From contig WLHY01000032.1 of NCBI GenBank assembly GCA_009702465.1, positions 1 to 8,874 on the forward strand: a stretch of 8,874 nucleotides of DNA, read 5' to 3'. Position numbers and translations under genes: made by a program. The DNA comes from Actinomycetota bacterium (GTDB taxonomy: Bacteria; Actinomycetota; Actinomycetes; Nanopelagicales; Nanopelagicaceae). This document shows, one piece after another, positions 1 to 6,786 of the stretch (positions within the stretch are counted from its first letter, which is position 1; the number at the start of each line of letters is the position of its first letter). Below the pieces are notes generated by a model. It ran no database searches, was not told the DNA's origin, and saw nothing but the letters and a program-made list of their open reading frames with translations.

Positions 1-734
1 GCTTATTTGGTGCACCTCCCGGATATGTTGGTTACGACGAAGGTGGCCAGCTAACTGAAAAAGTTCGTCGTCGCCCATTCTCAGTCGTACTTTTCGATGA
101 GATCGAAAAAGCGCACCCAGATATCTTTAACTCACTATTACAGGTACTAGAAGATGGTCGCTTAACCGACTCACAAGGTCGCGTTGTAGATTTCAAAAAC
201 ACCATCATCATCATGACTACCAACCTTGGTACTCGCGATATCTCTAAATCACTCTCACTTGGCTTTGCCAATGTCGAGGATGCAATGGGTAATTACGAGC
301 GCATGAAGGCAAAGGTTGGCGATGAGCTAAAGACCCACTTCCGCCCTGAGTTCTTAAACCGTATTGATGACATTGTGGTCTTCCATCAATTGACTGAGAA
401 TGAGATTATTCAAATCGTTGATCTGATGATTGCTAACTTAGATGAGCGTCTGCGTGCTAAAGATATGGGAATCGAATTAACTCCTGCTGCAAAGATTCTT
501 CTTGCAAAGCGTGGTTACGATCCAGTTCTAGGTGCACGTCCACTTCGCCGAACAATTCAACGAGAGCTAGAGGATGCGCTATCTGAGAAGATGTTATTTG
601 GTGAGTTAAAGGCGGGCGAGATTGTTTTGGTAGATGTCTCAGATGACACTGCTGATGCCACCTTTACCTTCAAGGGTGCTGTTAAAGCTGCCTTGCCTGA
701 TACACCTGGTGATTTAGCAGAGGCCTCTAAGTAA
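1..734 (+). CDS. clpC: ATP-dependent Clp protease ATP-binding subunit ClpC, 3' end (partial)
   Basis: This is the C-terminal part of the ClpC hexameric AAA+ unfoldase, which feeds substrates to ClpP in the cytoplasm. The frame is open from base 3, so the start lies outside the window. Seen in order: the pore loop of the second AAA+ domain (GYVGYDEGGQL), Walker B (VVLFDEIEKAHPD), sensor 1 (IIIMTTNLGTRDIS), the arginine-finger region (FRPEFLNRIDDIVVF), and the D2-small domain with sensor 2 (GARPLRRTIQRELED). The GTRDIS wording and the long insert after it fit actinobacterial ClpC better than ClpB. Walker A of D2 and everything before it are off the edge. The gene ends with TAA and a short acidic tail (DLAEASK). 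Nothing is damaged. The next gene starts about 100 nt later on the same strand, probably as a separate unit. Identification is firm. Confidence 0.97.
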   Translation, partial: LFGAPPGYVGYDEGGQLTEKVRRRPFSVVLFDEIEKAHPDIFNSLLQVLEDGRLTDSQGRVVDFKNTIIIMTTNLGTRDISKSLSLGFANVEDAMGNYERMKAKVGDELKTHFRPEFLNRIDDIVVFHQLTENEIIQIVDLMIANLDERLRAKDMGIELTPAAKILLAKRGYDPVLGARPLRRTIQRELEDALSEKMLFGELKAGEIVLVDVSDDTADATFTFKGAVKAALPDTPGDLAEASK

Positions 735-764
735 AACTGCGCTTTCTTCTCGATCAACACGGCT

Positions 765-799
765 AAATTAAGCAGTAATTTTTTGAAAGCTTAATTTTT
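765..799 (+). terminator. possible weak terminator after clpC
   Basis: A perfect 9-bp inverted repeat is present: AAATTAAGC at 765-773 and GCTTAATTT at 789-797, separated by 15 nt, with the right arm running into a T stretch (795-799). The stem is AT-rich with only two G-C pairs, so it would be weak. It lies 31 nt after the clpC stop, where a terminator is expected. It overlaps the candidate promoter for the next gene, and the two readings compete. Confidence 0.35.
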
Positions 800-809
800 A
801 CCCTATATT
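783..809 (+). promoter_or_regulatory. candidate sigma70-type promoter for the DUF4436/sigma operon
   Basis: TTGAAA (783-788) and TATATT (804-809) resemble -35 and -10 boxes, but the 15-nt spacer is shorter than the usual 16-18. It is the only reasonable pair between clpC and the next gene and would start transcription about 20 nt before the translation start. The -35 sits inside the inverted repeat described for 765-799. Tentative. Confidence 0.3.
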
Positions 810-834
810 TCCCCAATACAAAGGGGTGTGGGCA

Positions 835-1812
835 ATGTTAAAAATTCCTAAAGGAATGGAACGAATTGCTCTCTCCTTTCTAGCCATTATTTTGACCTAC
901 TCATTTGTAATTATTGGAATTTCAATTAATTCTGATAAAAACTTCAACGCAGTTTCAGATGAAATCTCAAAACAGGTTGATCCAAGACATGTTGGCATCT
1001 TTGTACAAATAACTGAGATTGATCCACTTAAAGGTGAAGCAACCGCACGCATCTTGCCATGGCCAAATGATGAGTACTTTGGATTCAGATATCGAAGCGG
1101 CTGGATGCCACAAAAAGATATTTCGATCCACGTTGATTCAGTATTAGGTAGCAGCCCAACAGATAACAATCTCTATAAATTTGAAAGAGATATTCCGGTA
1201 GGCGGCTTTGATGTTGCGGTAGACCAAGCACCAGGATCTTCAACCTCAAATATAAGTGGTTATCCATTTGATAAGTACAAATTTGAAGTTCCAATCAGTG
1301 CAACATATTTGAATGAGGATAATGAAGTCAAAGATTTAAATATTTTTCCACAGGATTATACAAAAGAGATTGACACCTTTAAAGTAAGAATGAACCATGT
1401 TCTTTGGACCGACTCTGAAAAAATTATTACAGTCGACGATAAACAAGCTGTAGCGCAACTGTTAGAGGAGTTTCAACAAGGCATATCTTCATCTGTTTTC
1501 AATGTCCAACGCAATGACTCAACCAAGCTTCTTACCTTTATCATTTTGATTTTGATGCTGACCGCTTTAGCATCAGTCACTACGATGGCTTTTATGGTCT
1601 CAGCAGGCCGTAGACCACCAACTTTATCCGCTCTAATTTGGAGCGCTGCCCTTACCTTCTCTTTAATTTCTTTAAGAGATTTGTTTCCAGGCAAACCACC
1701 AATTGGAATATTTATTGACAAGATTATTTATTTTCCAGCCTTGTTAATTACTTTGGTTTGTTCACTATGGATTTTGTTGATCTGGACTCGTCGCGAGGAT
1801 TACGTGAACTAA
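835..1812 (+). CDS. DUF4436-like integral membrane protein
   Basis: A 325-residue membrane protein resembling the actinobacterial DUF4436 family, which has no known function. One N-terminal membrane segment (about 11-31) is followed by roughly 200 extracytoplasmic residues containing a YPFDKY motif (143-148). Three C-terminal membrane segments follow (about 232-257, 263-281 and 292-317). The conserved-looking loop RDLFPGKPPIG (281-291) lies between the last two, and the protein ends in a basic/acidic tail (TRREDYVN). The family call rests on recalled family features: this topology, the YPFD motif and the PGxPPIG loop. An earlier in-frame GTG exists at 826, but AAGGGG (821-826) sits 8 nt before the ATG at 835 and would overlap the GTG, so I chose 835. 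The sigma factor gene starts 1 nt after the stop codon, so this is probably the first gene of that operon and its product may act in the same sensing pathway. Confidence 0.75.
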   Translation: MLKIPKGMERIALSFLAIILTYSFVIIGISINSDKNFNAVSDEISKQVDPRHVGIFVQITEIDPLKGEATARILPWPNDEYFGFRYRSGWMPQKDISIHVDSVLGSSPTDNNLYKFERDIPVGGFDVAVDQAPGSSTSNISGYPFDKYKFEVPISATYLNEDNEVKDLNIFPQDYTKEIDTFKVRMNHVLWTDSEKIITVDDKQAVAQLLEEFQQGISSSVFNVQRNDSTKLLTFIILILMLTALASVTTMAFMVSAGRRPPTLSALIWSAALTFSLISLRDLFPGKPPIGIFIDKIIYFPALLITLVCSLWILLIWTRREDYVN

Positions 1813-1813
1813 T

Positions 1814-2404
1814 TTGAGTAACCGCAAACTTGATGTTGAGTTCACATTGTGGCTGAAAGAGCGCCAAACTGCATTACTACGAGCAGCAAGAGTTATCTGC
1901 TTTGATGCTCAAAATGCTGAAGATGTTTTGCAAGAGGCTTTAGCCGATGTTTATGAACGCTGGAATAAGGTAAAGGAGCATGAGAATCCTGAAGCTTATG
2001 TAATGCGAGTTATGGTTTCTAAGCATGCAGATATGCGCAGAAAGTGGCTACGTAAGCAGCAAAGTAATGAGACCTCATGGGAGCTAGCTGAAAACATAAG
2101 AGCAATCTCAGATCAATCTGATGATGTAGCACAAAGATTATTGGTTCAGTCGGCTTTAAAGACATTAACTGGAATTCAACGTGCAGTTTTAGTTTTAGTT
2201 TATGAGTATGGATTAGTTTTGAAGGAGATTGCAACAATTCTAGAGCTACCAATCGGAACTGTTGCCTCCCATCTTGCTCGTGGCAAAGCTGCCGTTGCTG
2301 CTCATCTAGAGTTAATCCCTGAGTTTGAGCGTTCAATAAGAAATGAGATTTCTGGTTCGAAAGATCGGCCGCAGATTTTATTTGGAGAGGTGGTGGATGA
2401 ATGA
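1814..2404 (+). CDS. ECF RNA polymerase sigma factor, SigE family
   Basis: A 196-residue sigma-70-family factor of the extracytoplasmic-function type. Region 2 spans about residues 15-80, with AEDVLQEALADVYERW (35-50) for core binding and NPEAYVMRVMVSKHADMRRK (58-77) for -10 recognition. Region 4 spans about 107-165, with a helix-turn-helix around EYGLVLKEIATILELPIGTVASHLARGKAAV for -35 recognition. Regions 1.1 and 3 are absent, as usual for ECF factors. The wording (AEDxxQxALAxxYxRW, PEAYVxRVMV) matches the actinobacterial SigE-like family. A C-terminal extension of about 30 residues follows region 4. The start is TTG at 1814, 1 nt after the previous stop. A stop codon lies in frame just upstream, and this start gives the normal family N-terminus. 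The nearest purine-rich stretch (GAGGAT, 1794-1799) is far away, so translation probably depends on coupling to the gene before it. It overlaps its probable anti-sigma gene by ATGA. Confidence 0.93.
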   Translation: MSNRKLDVEFTLWLKERQTALLRAARVICFDAQNAEDVLQEALADVYERWNKVKEHENPEAYVMRVMVSKHADMRRKWLRKQQSNETSWELAENIRAISDQSDDVAQRLLVQSALKTLTGIQRAVLVLVYEYGLVLKEIATILELPIGTVASHLARGKAAVAAHLELIPEFERSIRNEISGSKDRPQILFGEVVDE

Positions 2405-3069
2405 GTGACATCGATCCATTAATTCGCCGCGAACTTCAGTGGATGGCACTTGGCGTTTTAGAAAATCGCGACCTATCTACTTTGGTAATTGAACGAGTCA
2501 GAAAACGTAGACGAAAGAGAATCTTAATCGTTGCATCGATGGTTATTAGTTCAATTCTTGTTGCATCTATAACCTACCTAGCAATCGATTCAATCTCCCA
2601 ACGCTCCTCATCGTCATCATCAATCAGTAGCGGTGCAATTGGCTCTACAGATGAAAATGCGATTGACGCTAATGAGATTGTTGGAGTTATTAGTGACTAC
2701 CCGATTACCTGGGAGCAATCAGTTGGCGATGTTGGTGCAATCAGCAAAGCAGCTGGATTAAATGACACTTTAGGTGGATTGACTGCAATTGGTTTGAAAG
2801 TTTCATGGGAGCAATGCAGTAGCGGTCAATGTCCAACTATGTGGATGTTGAGTTTGAAGAATAAAACACAGGACTTAATTTCTATTGCGCCAAGTTTGAT
2901 GATTTTGTCAAATAACAATCCTTTAGTAAGCAATAGCCGTCCCACCACAGTCATCCCAGGTGAAACAGTGCTTTTGGTCTTCAGCTTCCCTGAATTCACC
3001 GAAGATCTAGCGGTTCCAAAAAACGCCTCTTGGCAGTGGAATTGGTTCCTAACTAACCCCAATCCATAG
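2401..3069 (+). CDS. single-pass membrane protein, probable anti-sigma factor
   Basis: A 222-residue protein with a cytoplasmic N-terminus of about 40 residues, a strongly basic stop (RKRRRKR, 34-40) and one membrane segment (about 41-62). A Ser-rich linker (65-77) leads into an extracytoplasmic domain of about 130 residues that looks like a beta-sandwich. Two cysteines, C139 and C144, form a C-X4-C that could make a disulfide. The outside domain has alternating hydrophobic residues and many Trp near its end. I recognise no family. The anti-sigma role is inferred from position (ATGA overlap with the ECF gene) and topology. The N-terminus has no zinc-binding HxxxCxxC motif, so it would be a non-ZAS type. 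The ATG at 2401 has a good ribosome site (GGAGAGG, 2384-2390, 10 nt away). It could instead be a lipid- or wall-interacting protein merely co-expressed with sigma. Confidence 0.7.
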   Translation: MSDIDPLIRRELQWMALGVLENRDLSTLVIERVRKRRRKRILIVASMVISSILVASITYLAIDSISQRSSSSSSISSGAIGSTDENAIDANEIVGVISDYPITWEQSVGDVGAISKAAGLNDTLGGLTAIGLKVSWEQCSSGQCPTMWMLSLKNKTQDLISIAPSLMILSNNNPLVSNSRPTTVIPGETVLLVFSFPEFTEDLAVPKNASWQWNWFLTNPNP

Positions 3070-3172
3070 AAAATAACCCCCTCTGAGTGCATAAATTTGC
3101 CTCTGAAATGCGGTGTAACACTCATTGGCCCACGCTGTGTGGATCATCAGTAGCCTCTTAGGGGGAATTTAA
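3070..3172 (+). promoter_or_regulatory. control region upstream of the first secreted gene
   Basis: This is the 103-nt gap between the sigma operon and the secreted-protein genes. It holds a 7-bp direct repeat, CCTCTGA, at 3080-3086 and 3100-3106 (exactly 20 bp apart). A TGTAACA element at 3114-3120 has the AAC core common in ECF -35 boxes, but I see no convincing -10 partner. A strong ribosome site, GGGGGA (3161-3166), sits 6 nt before the GTG start. No terminator hairpin for the sigma operon is visible, so read-through is possible. Confidence 0.35.
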
Positions 3173-5014
3173 GTGAAAGCGAAAAAAGCTACCTCAGGAT
3201 TTTTAACTCTTGTACTTCTTGCAGGCCTAGTAGTAACCGGATTAACGCCAGCAAACGCTGCATTGCGTGTGCCTAAGGCTCCATTTAAGGCGTGCTCTGA
3301 AGTTGCAGATGCCAGTTTGTATTGTATTGAATCTGTAACCATAACAAATGTTGATGGTCGCAAGATCCAACTTACTTATGTTGCATCTGGACAAGATGTT
3401 CCAGCAGTCACTGAAGCCGCGAATGATTTGTACCCTGTTGCTCGTCTTCGATCAGGTGTAGTTGAAGTAAACGATTGGTGGATGGATCGTTATCAGCTTG
3501 AAACTTGGGTAAATCCAAATCTTAAAGCTATGGATGTCTCTTCGTTGGTTGGAACAACCAATCACCCAGAATGGGGTGCTTTTTTAGACCCACTAACAAA
3601 TACTTTTGATATTACTGTTCCAGCCGAGGCGTGGGACCAAACCCAAAAATGTTATATCAATGGCGCAATTACTGATGCTCCTAGAAGAGATTGCCAAAAG
3701 GGATCAATTGTAGGTTTAATTGAAAACAAAGTTGTGATGATGTGGAGTGGACCAGACGCTGCATGGGCAGCCCGTGAAGTATCAAACATCAAAGCAAGCA
3801 CTTATGTTGAGTACACCGAATTGGCAAAAACTAAATTACAACCAGCGAGGGGTGCAACATACAACTCAACAACTAAAACTTTTTCAAAAACAGAAACTCT
3901 AGTTATTCCATCTTGGGCCAAGGCGATTGCATTAAAAAATGGATGGAACTTGCCAGGGTCTGACCCAGTGTTAAGTGCATCGACAGGAACTAGCGGTGAG
4001 GCACTCGGTGCTACACCTACACTTGTCGATACTCAAACATCCACACCTGCACAGGTAGAGGCTGGCCGCGCCCTTCCTGGAAGATGGACAACAGCTGATT
4101 GGACAAAGTTTGGACTTGATTCTCTGGGTTATGACGGACTTTATGTTGAAGCCAAAGCTGCTAATGAGTTTGTAAATCACTTATTCGTTGACGGACTTCC
4201 AACATTAACTGGTGGAGATAAGAAAGTAAGTCTGGCATCACAAATTGGCAGCAAAGGATATGCGGCTAACTTAGATCCAGATATCACTATTTCGGTAACT
4301 GTACGAAGTGGAGATATTAGAACCGGCGTTATCATGGCAAGTGCAATTGATGTTGAAACTGACACCAGATACTTTGGTGGATATTCAACAATCACAATAA
4401 CTGGCAGTCCAGTAACTGTTCCGTTGGCCAAATCAGTGAAGGATTGCACCACCGAAGACAGCGTAGCTAAGGCAAATGTTCGCCAATTTCAAGCAACGAT
4501 AATTGTTCAAAATGACACATCGGGATTTGGTGTTGAAGGAACATCCGGTGATATGTATGTTGGAACAAATGGCGTTTGTGAAGGTTCTACTCCGGTTTGG
4601 AATGAACAAACCAAGGAATTTACTTGGACTGCCGCAGCTCCACACTTTGCAGCAGATGGCAAAACTGTCAATAAGGGATTCTATAAAGCAGTAATTCCTG
4701 TAAACGATGCCAAATTGCTTTGGGGAATGACAAACCCAAATGATGCAGCTACTGCACTTAGAGTGTCAGTTACAACTGAAACTGGTGGAAGCACCGCAGC
4801 CATCAGCGTAATTGCAGTCAGAAATGGAAAAATCATTATTGATGTTTCTAATTTTGATTACTCACGCAAAAAATTGACGATTGCGCTAAAGAAGGGTTAC
4901 AAGCCTTCACTAGCAGCCAAGAAAACAACAATTACTTGCGTACTGGGCAAAACAACTAAGAAAATAACTGCTGTTAAGCCTAATTGCCCTAAAGGGTACT
5001 TAAGGAAGAGATAA
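3173..5014 (+). CDS. secreted protein, unrecognised family (paralog A of three)
   Basis: A 613-residue exported protein of unknown function. The signal peptide is clear: basic MKAKK, a hydrophobic stretch (about 10-24) and a PANA-type cleavage site near 29-30. The mature part begins with a cysteine pair (C41, C51), then an aromatic-rich region (WWMDRY). A low-complexity Thr/Ser/Ala linker (about 265-293) resembles an interdomain spacer. The last ~140 residues (about 473-613) align with both downstream proteins, through a WNEQTKEF..APHF segment and the tail with C589 and C605. The middle also aligns weakly (the TITITGSPVTVPL segment), but it lacks the WFHGR motif of the other two. The start is GTG at 3173 with a strong Shine-Dalgarno site (GGGGGA). 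No membrane anchor, LPXTG or catalytic motif is visible. A strong terminator follows. A surface or cell-wall-associated role is inference. Confidence 0.85.
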   Translation: MKAKKATSGFLTLVLLAGLVVTGLTPANAALRVPKAPFKACSEVADASLYCIESVTITNVDGRKIQLTYVASGQDVPAVTEAANDLYPVARLRSGVVEVNDWWMDRYQLETWVNPNLKAMDVSSLVGTTNHPEWGAFLDPLTNTFDITVPAEAWDQTQKCYINGAITDAPRRDCQKGSIVGLIENKVVMMWSGPDAAWAAREVSNIKASTYVEYTELAKTKLQPARGATYNSTTKTFSKTETLVIPSWAKAIALKNGWNLPGSDPVLSASTGTSGEALGATPTLVDTQTSTPAQVEAGRALPGRWTTADWTKFGLDSLGYDGLYVEAKAANEFVNHLFVDGLPTLTGGDKKVSLASQIGSKGYAANLDPDITISVTVRSGDIRTGVIMASAIDVETDTRYFGGYSTITITGSPVTVPLAKSVKDCTTEDSVAKANVRQFQATIIVQNDTSGFGVEGTSGDMYVGTNGVCEGSTPVWNEQTKEFTWTAAAPHFAADGKTVNKGFYKAVIPVNDAKLLWGMTNPNDAATALRVSVTTETGGSTAAISVIAVRNGKIIIDVSNFDYSRKKLTIALKKGYKPSLAAKKTTITCVLGKTTKKITAVKPNCPKGYLRKR

Positions 5015-5050
5015 GAGCTCACTCGTCTTATTACGAATGTTCTTTTCTAG

Positions 5051-5077
5051 AGCCTCGCTGTAACTGGCGAGGCTTTT
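5051..5077 (+). terminator. intrinsic terminator after paralog A
   Basis: A perfect 8-bp stem, AGCCTCGC (5051-5058) and GCGAGGCT (5067-5074), encloses an 8-nt loop, and the right arm leads into TTTT (5074-5077). It is GC-rich in an AT-rich setting and lies 36 nt after the stop codon. It points in the + direction only. The ribosome site of the next gene begins only 19 nt later, leaving no room for a full promoter in between. Confidence 0.85.
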
Positions 5078-5106
5078 CATAGAGTTCACTGGAATGGAGG
5101 ATGCAA

Positions 5107-6786
5107 TTGAGTAAAAGCAAATTTGTTAAAGTACTAAGTGCGATACTGCTTTTTTCATTAATAGTCCCTCCTAGCACTGTTACCGCAAACTCCATTCCAG
5201 ATGAGCAATACTCAACAAATAATTTGATCTCCGCATCTGGAGCAGAACTTCAGGGGTTGTTGATTCAAGATGACCTAGAATCTTCAAATATGCCAAGCAG
5301 TTTGACTGCTGTAATGGATCAAGCACGTACTCCAGAAAAACTAAGAATATGTAAGAGTTTTCAGGATGAGTTTTGCTCAAAAGCATTGTCAATAAATTTA
5401 GTAGCAGATCTTCCACCATGTTCAGAAAAAATAACTAAGAATTGTATTGAGAGCCTTTCGGCCGAAAATGGGATTTACGACAATAGTCCGCAAAGTTATG
5501 TTGGAGTTCCACAAGGAAATTTCCCTAGCGTAGGGCGAAATGATTTTGAAGCTGTAGATTCAGTAGATCTACCTAACGGATCAACTCCAAGTATTTGGAA
5601 ACTACCAGGGTTAAATCATGGTGGTGGAACAGATGAGTACTTGGTTAAATTCAATTTGCGAGGCGAATCCCAAGGTGGACAAAAATTTGTTTTTGGTAGT
5701 TATGTTGCAAGCATTAATCCATTCACTAGAAAATCTGGTTCATTTGGTCGAAAATACATGACTGATAGTAGAGATTATGCAAATGTGGACTGCGCTAAAT
5801 TAAATTTACCTTGTGGTACTGCGGTTAGGTTTAATAGCATGGACGATTTTTCGGCCTGTGCCGCGGTAGATGATGGTTCTTGTGCACTTAAACAAGCCTT
5901 TCCAAATGACACTAGATTTAAATTAGTGGTTCGCCTGACTCAATCTCCAACAGGCTGGTTTCATGGCCGAGTAAAGTCGCCAAATATTAAATTAGAGGAA
6001 GTTGGCGATTACACAAAGGTTACTATCGATGCTGAGCCGGTATCGGTACCACTAGTTGGAGTATCTGCTCCATATAGTTCACTTCCTGAAAATTTAAAAA
6101 CTTATTACAGCACCCCACATTCACCTGGCGGTGGATCATCTTGGGGCGAGCCTGGACCTACCGGTAGAAGAAATGTATTAGCCGTACCATCACCTGATTC
6201 AATTTATGCATTTGAAGCTTTGCAAAATTGGAGTGATTTCATAAAAGATAAAGCAAGCGCATCACCTACTCTATGGAAAGTTAGATCACTTTCTAATTCT
6301 GGATCAGCTTCGCGCTGCTTTAGTAGTAACTCAAAATTTATTGGTTTTGTAAGCACTAACTCAATGGTTTACCTCGGAGAACCACCAATCTTCAATAACG
6401 AAACCCAAAGTTTGGATTACAAGGTTGCTTCACCACATTTGAATTCAAAGGGTGAGGTGTTTAAGGGAACTTACGACTTAATAATGGCTTCAGAAGTTGC
6501 TCGCTGCTTGTACGGGTTTTCATCAGCACCCGTTAGGGCTTCAATCCAAATTGTAAACTCTGAAGGACAGAATTCTGTTGCAACAACTGTTGTAAGCGAA
6601 AAGGATGGCTGGCTAAAACTAGGCGCCTATGGCTTTACCTTCTCCAGTCCTACATTAAGAGTGAAGCTAACTCAAGATAAAGCATCTGCAAAGAAGAAAT
6701 CAACAATTAGTTGCATTAAAGGTAAGACAACAAAGAAAGTAAGTGGCGTAGCTCCTAAGTGTCCAAGTGGGTATAAGAAGAAATGA
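5107..6786 (+). CDS. secreted protein, unrecognised family (paralog B of three)
   Basis: An exported protein of 559 residues from the TTG at 5107. An ATG two codons earlier (5101) directly abuts the ribosome site GGAGG (5096-5100), while the TTG sits 6 nt from it, so TTG is preferred. Residue numbers here count from 5101. The signal peptide (MSKSKFVKVLSAILLFSLIV, then VTANS) is normal. Then come a four-cysteine block (C84, C92, C107, C115), an IWKLPGLNHGGGTDEY motif (165-180) and a middle pair-rich region (C231, C238, C253, C261). After these lie GWFHGR (285-290), an AEPVSVPL strand, and the domain shared by all three paralogs (about 428-561) ending in the C538/C554 tail and KKK. It aligns along its whole length with paralog C, whose ATG overlaps its TGA, so the two are co-translated and may work together. 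Function unknown; no enzyme motif recognised. Confidence 0.85.
   Translation: MSKSKFVKVLSAILLFSLIVPPSTVTANSIPDEQYSTNNLISASGAELQGLLIQDDLESSNMPSSLTAVMDQARTPEKLRICKSFQDEFCSKALSINLVADLPPCSEKITKNCIESLSAENGIYDNSPQSYVGVPQGNFPSVGRNDFEAVDSVDLPNGSTPSIWKLPGLNHGGGTDEYLVKFNLRGESQGGQKFVFGSYVASINPFTRKSGSFGRKYMTDSRDYANVDCAKLNLPCGTAVRFNSMDDFSACAAVDDGSCALKQAFPNDTRFKLVVRLTQSPTGWFHGRVKSPNIKLEEVGDYTKVTIDAEPVSVPLVGVSAPYSSLPENLKTYYSTPHSPGGGSSWGEPGPTGRRNVLAVPSPDSIYAFEALQNWSDFIKDKASASPTLWKVRSLSNSGSASRCFSSNSKFIGFVSTNSMVYLGEPPIFNNETQSLDYKVASPHLNSKGEVFKGTYDLIMASEVARCLYGFSSAPVRASIQIVNSEGQNSVATTVVSEKDGWLKLGAYGFTFSSPTLRVKLTQDKASAKKKSTISCIKGKTTKKVSGVAPKCPSGYKKK

Noticed and set aside
826..834. GTG at 826 as start of the DUF4436-like gene
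   Set aside because: The ribosome site AAGGGG (821-826) would overlap this codon. The ATG at 835 has correct spacing and gives a normal N-terminus.
2019..2411. 130-codon open frame on the minus strand opposite the sigma factor gene
   Set aside because: The plus-strand protein is a clear ECF sigma factor. The minus-strand product is Leu/His/Gln-rich with no domain and no ribosome site, so it is a shadow frame.
3077..3165. CCCCCT (3077-3082) pairing with AGGGGG (3160-3165) to hide the ribosome site of paralog A
   Set aside because: Only 6 bp across 77 nt. It would also require transcription to start upstream of 3077, for which there is no evidence.
5101..5106. ATG at 5101 as start of paralog B
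   Set aside because: It directly abuts GGAGG, too close for initiation. The TTG at 5107 has 6-nt spacing and gives a typical signal peptide. The difference is only two residues.
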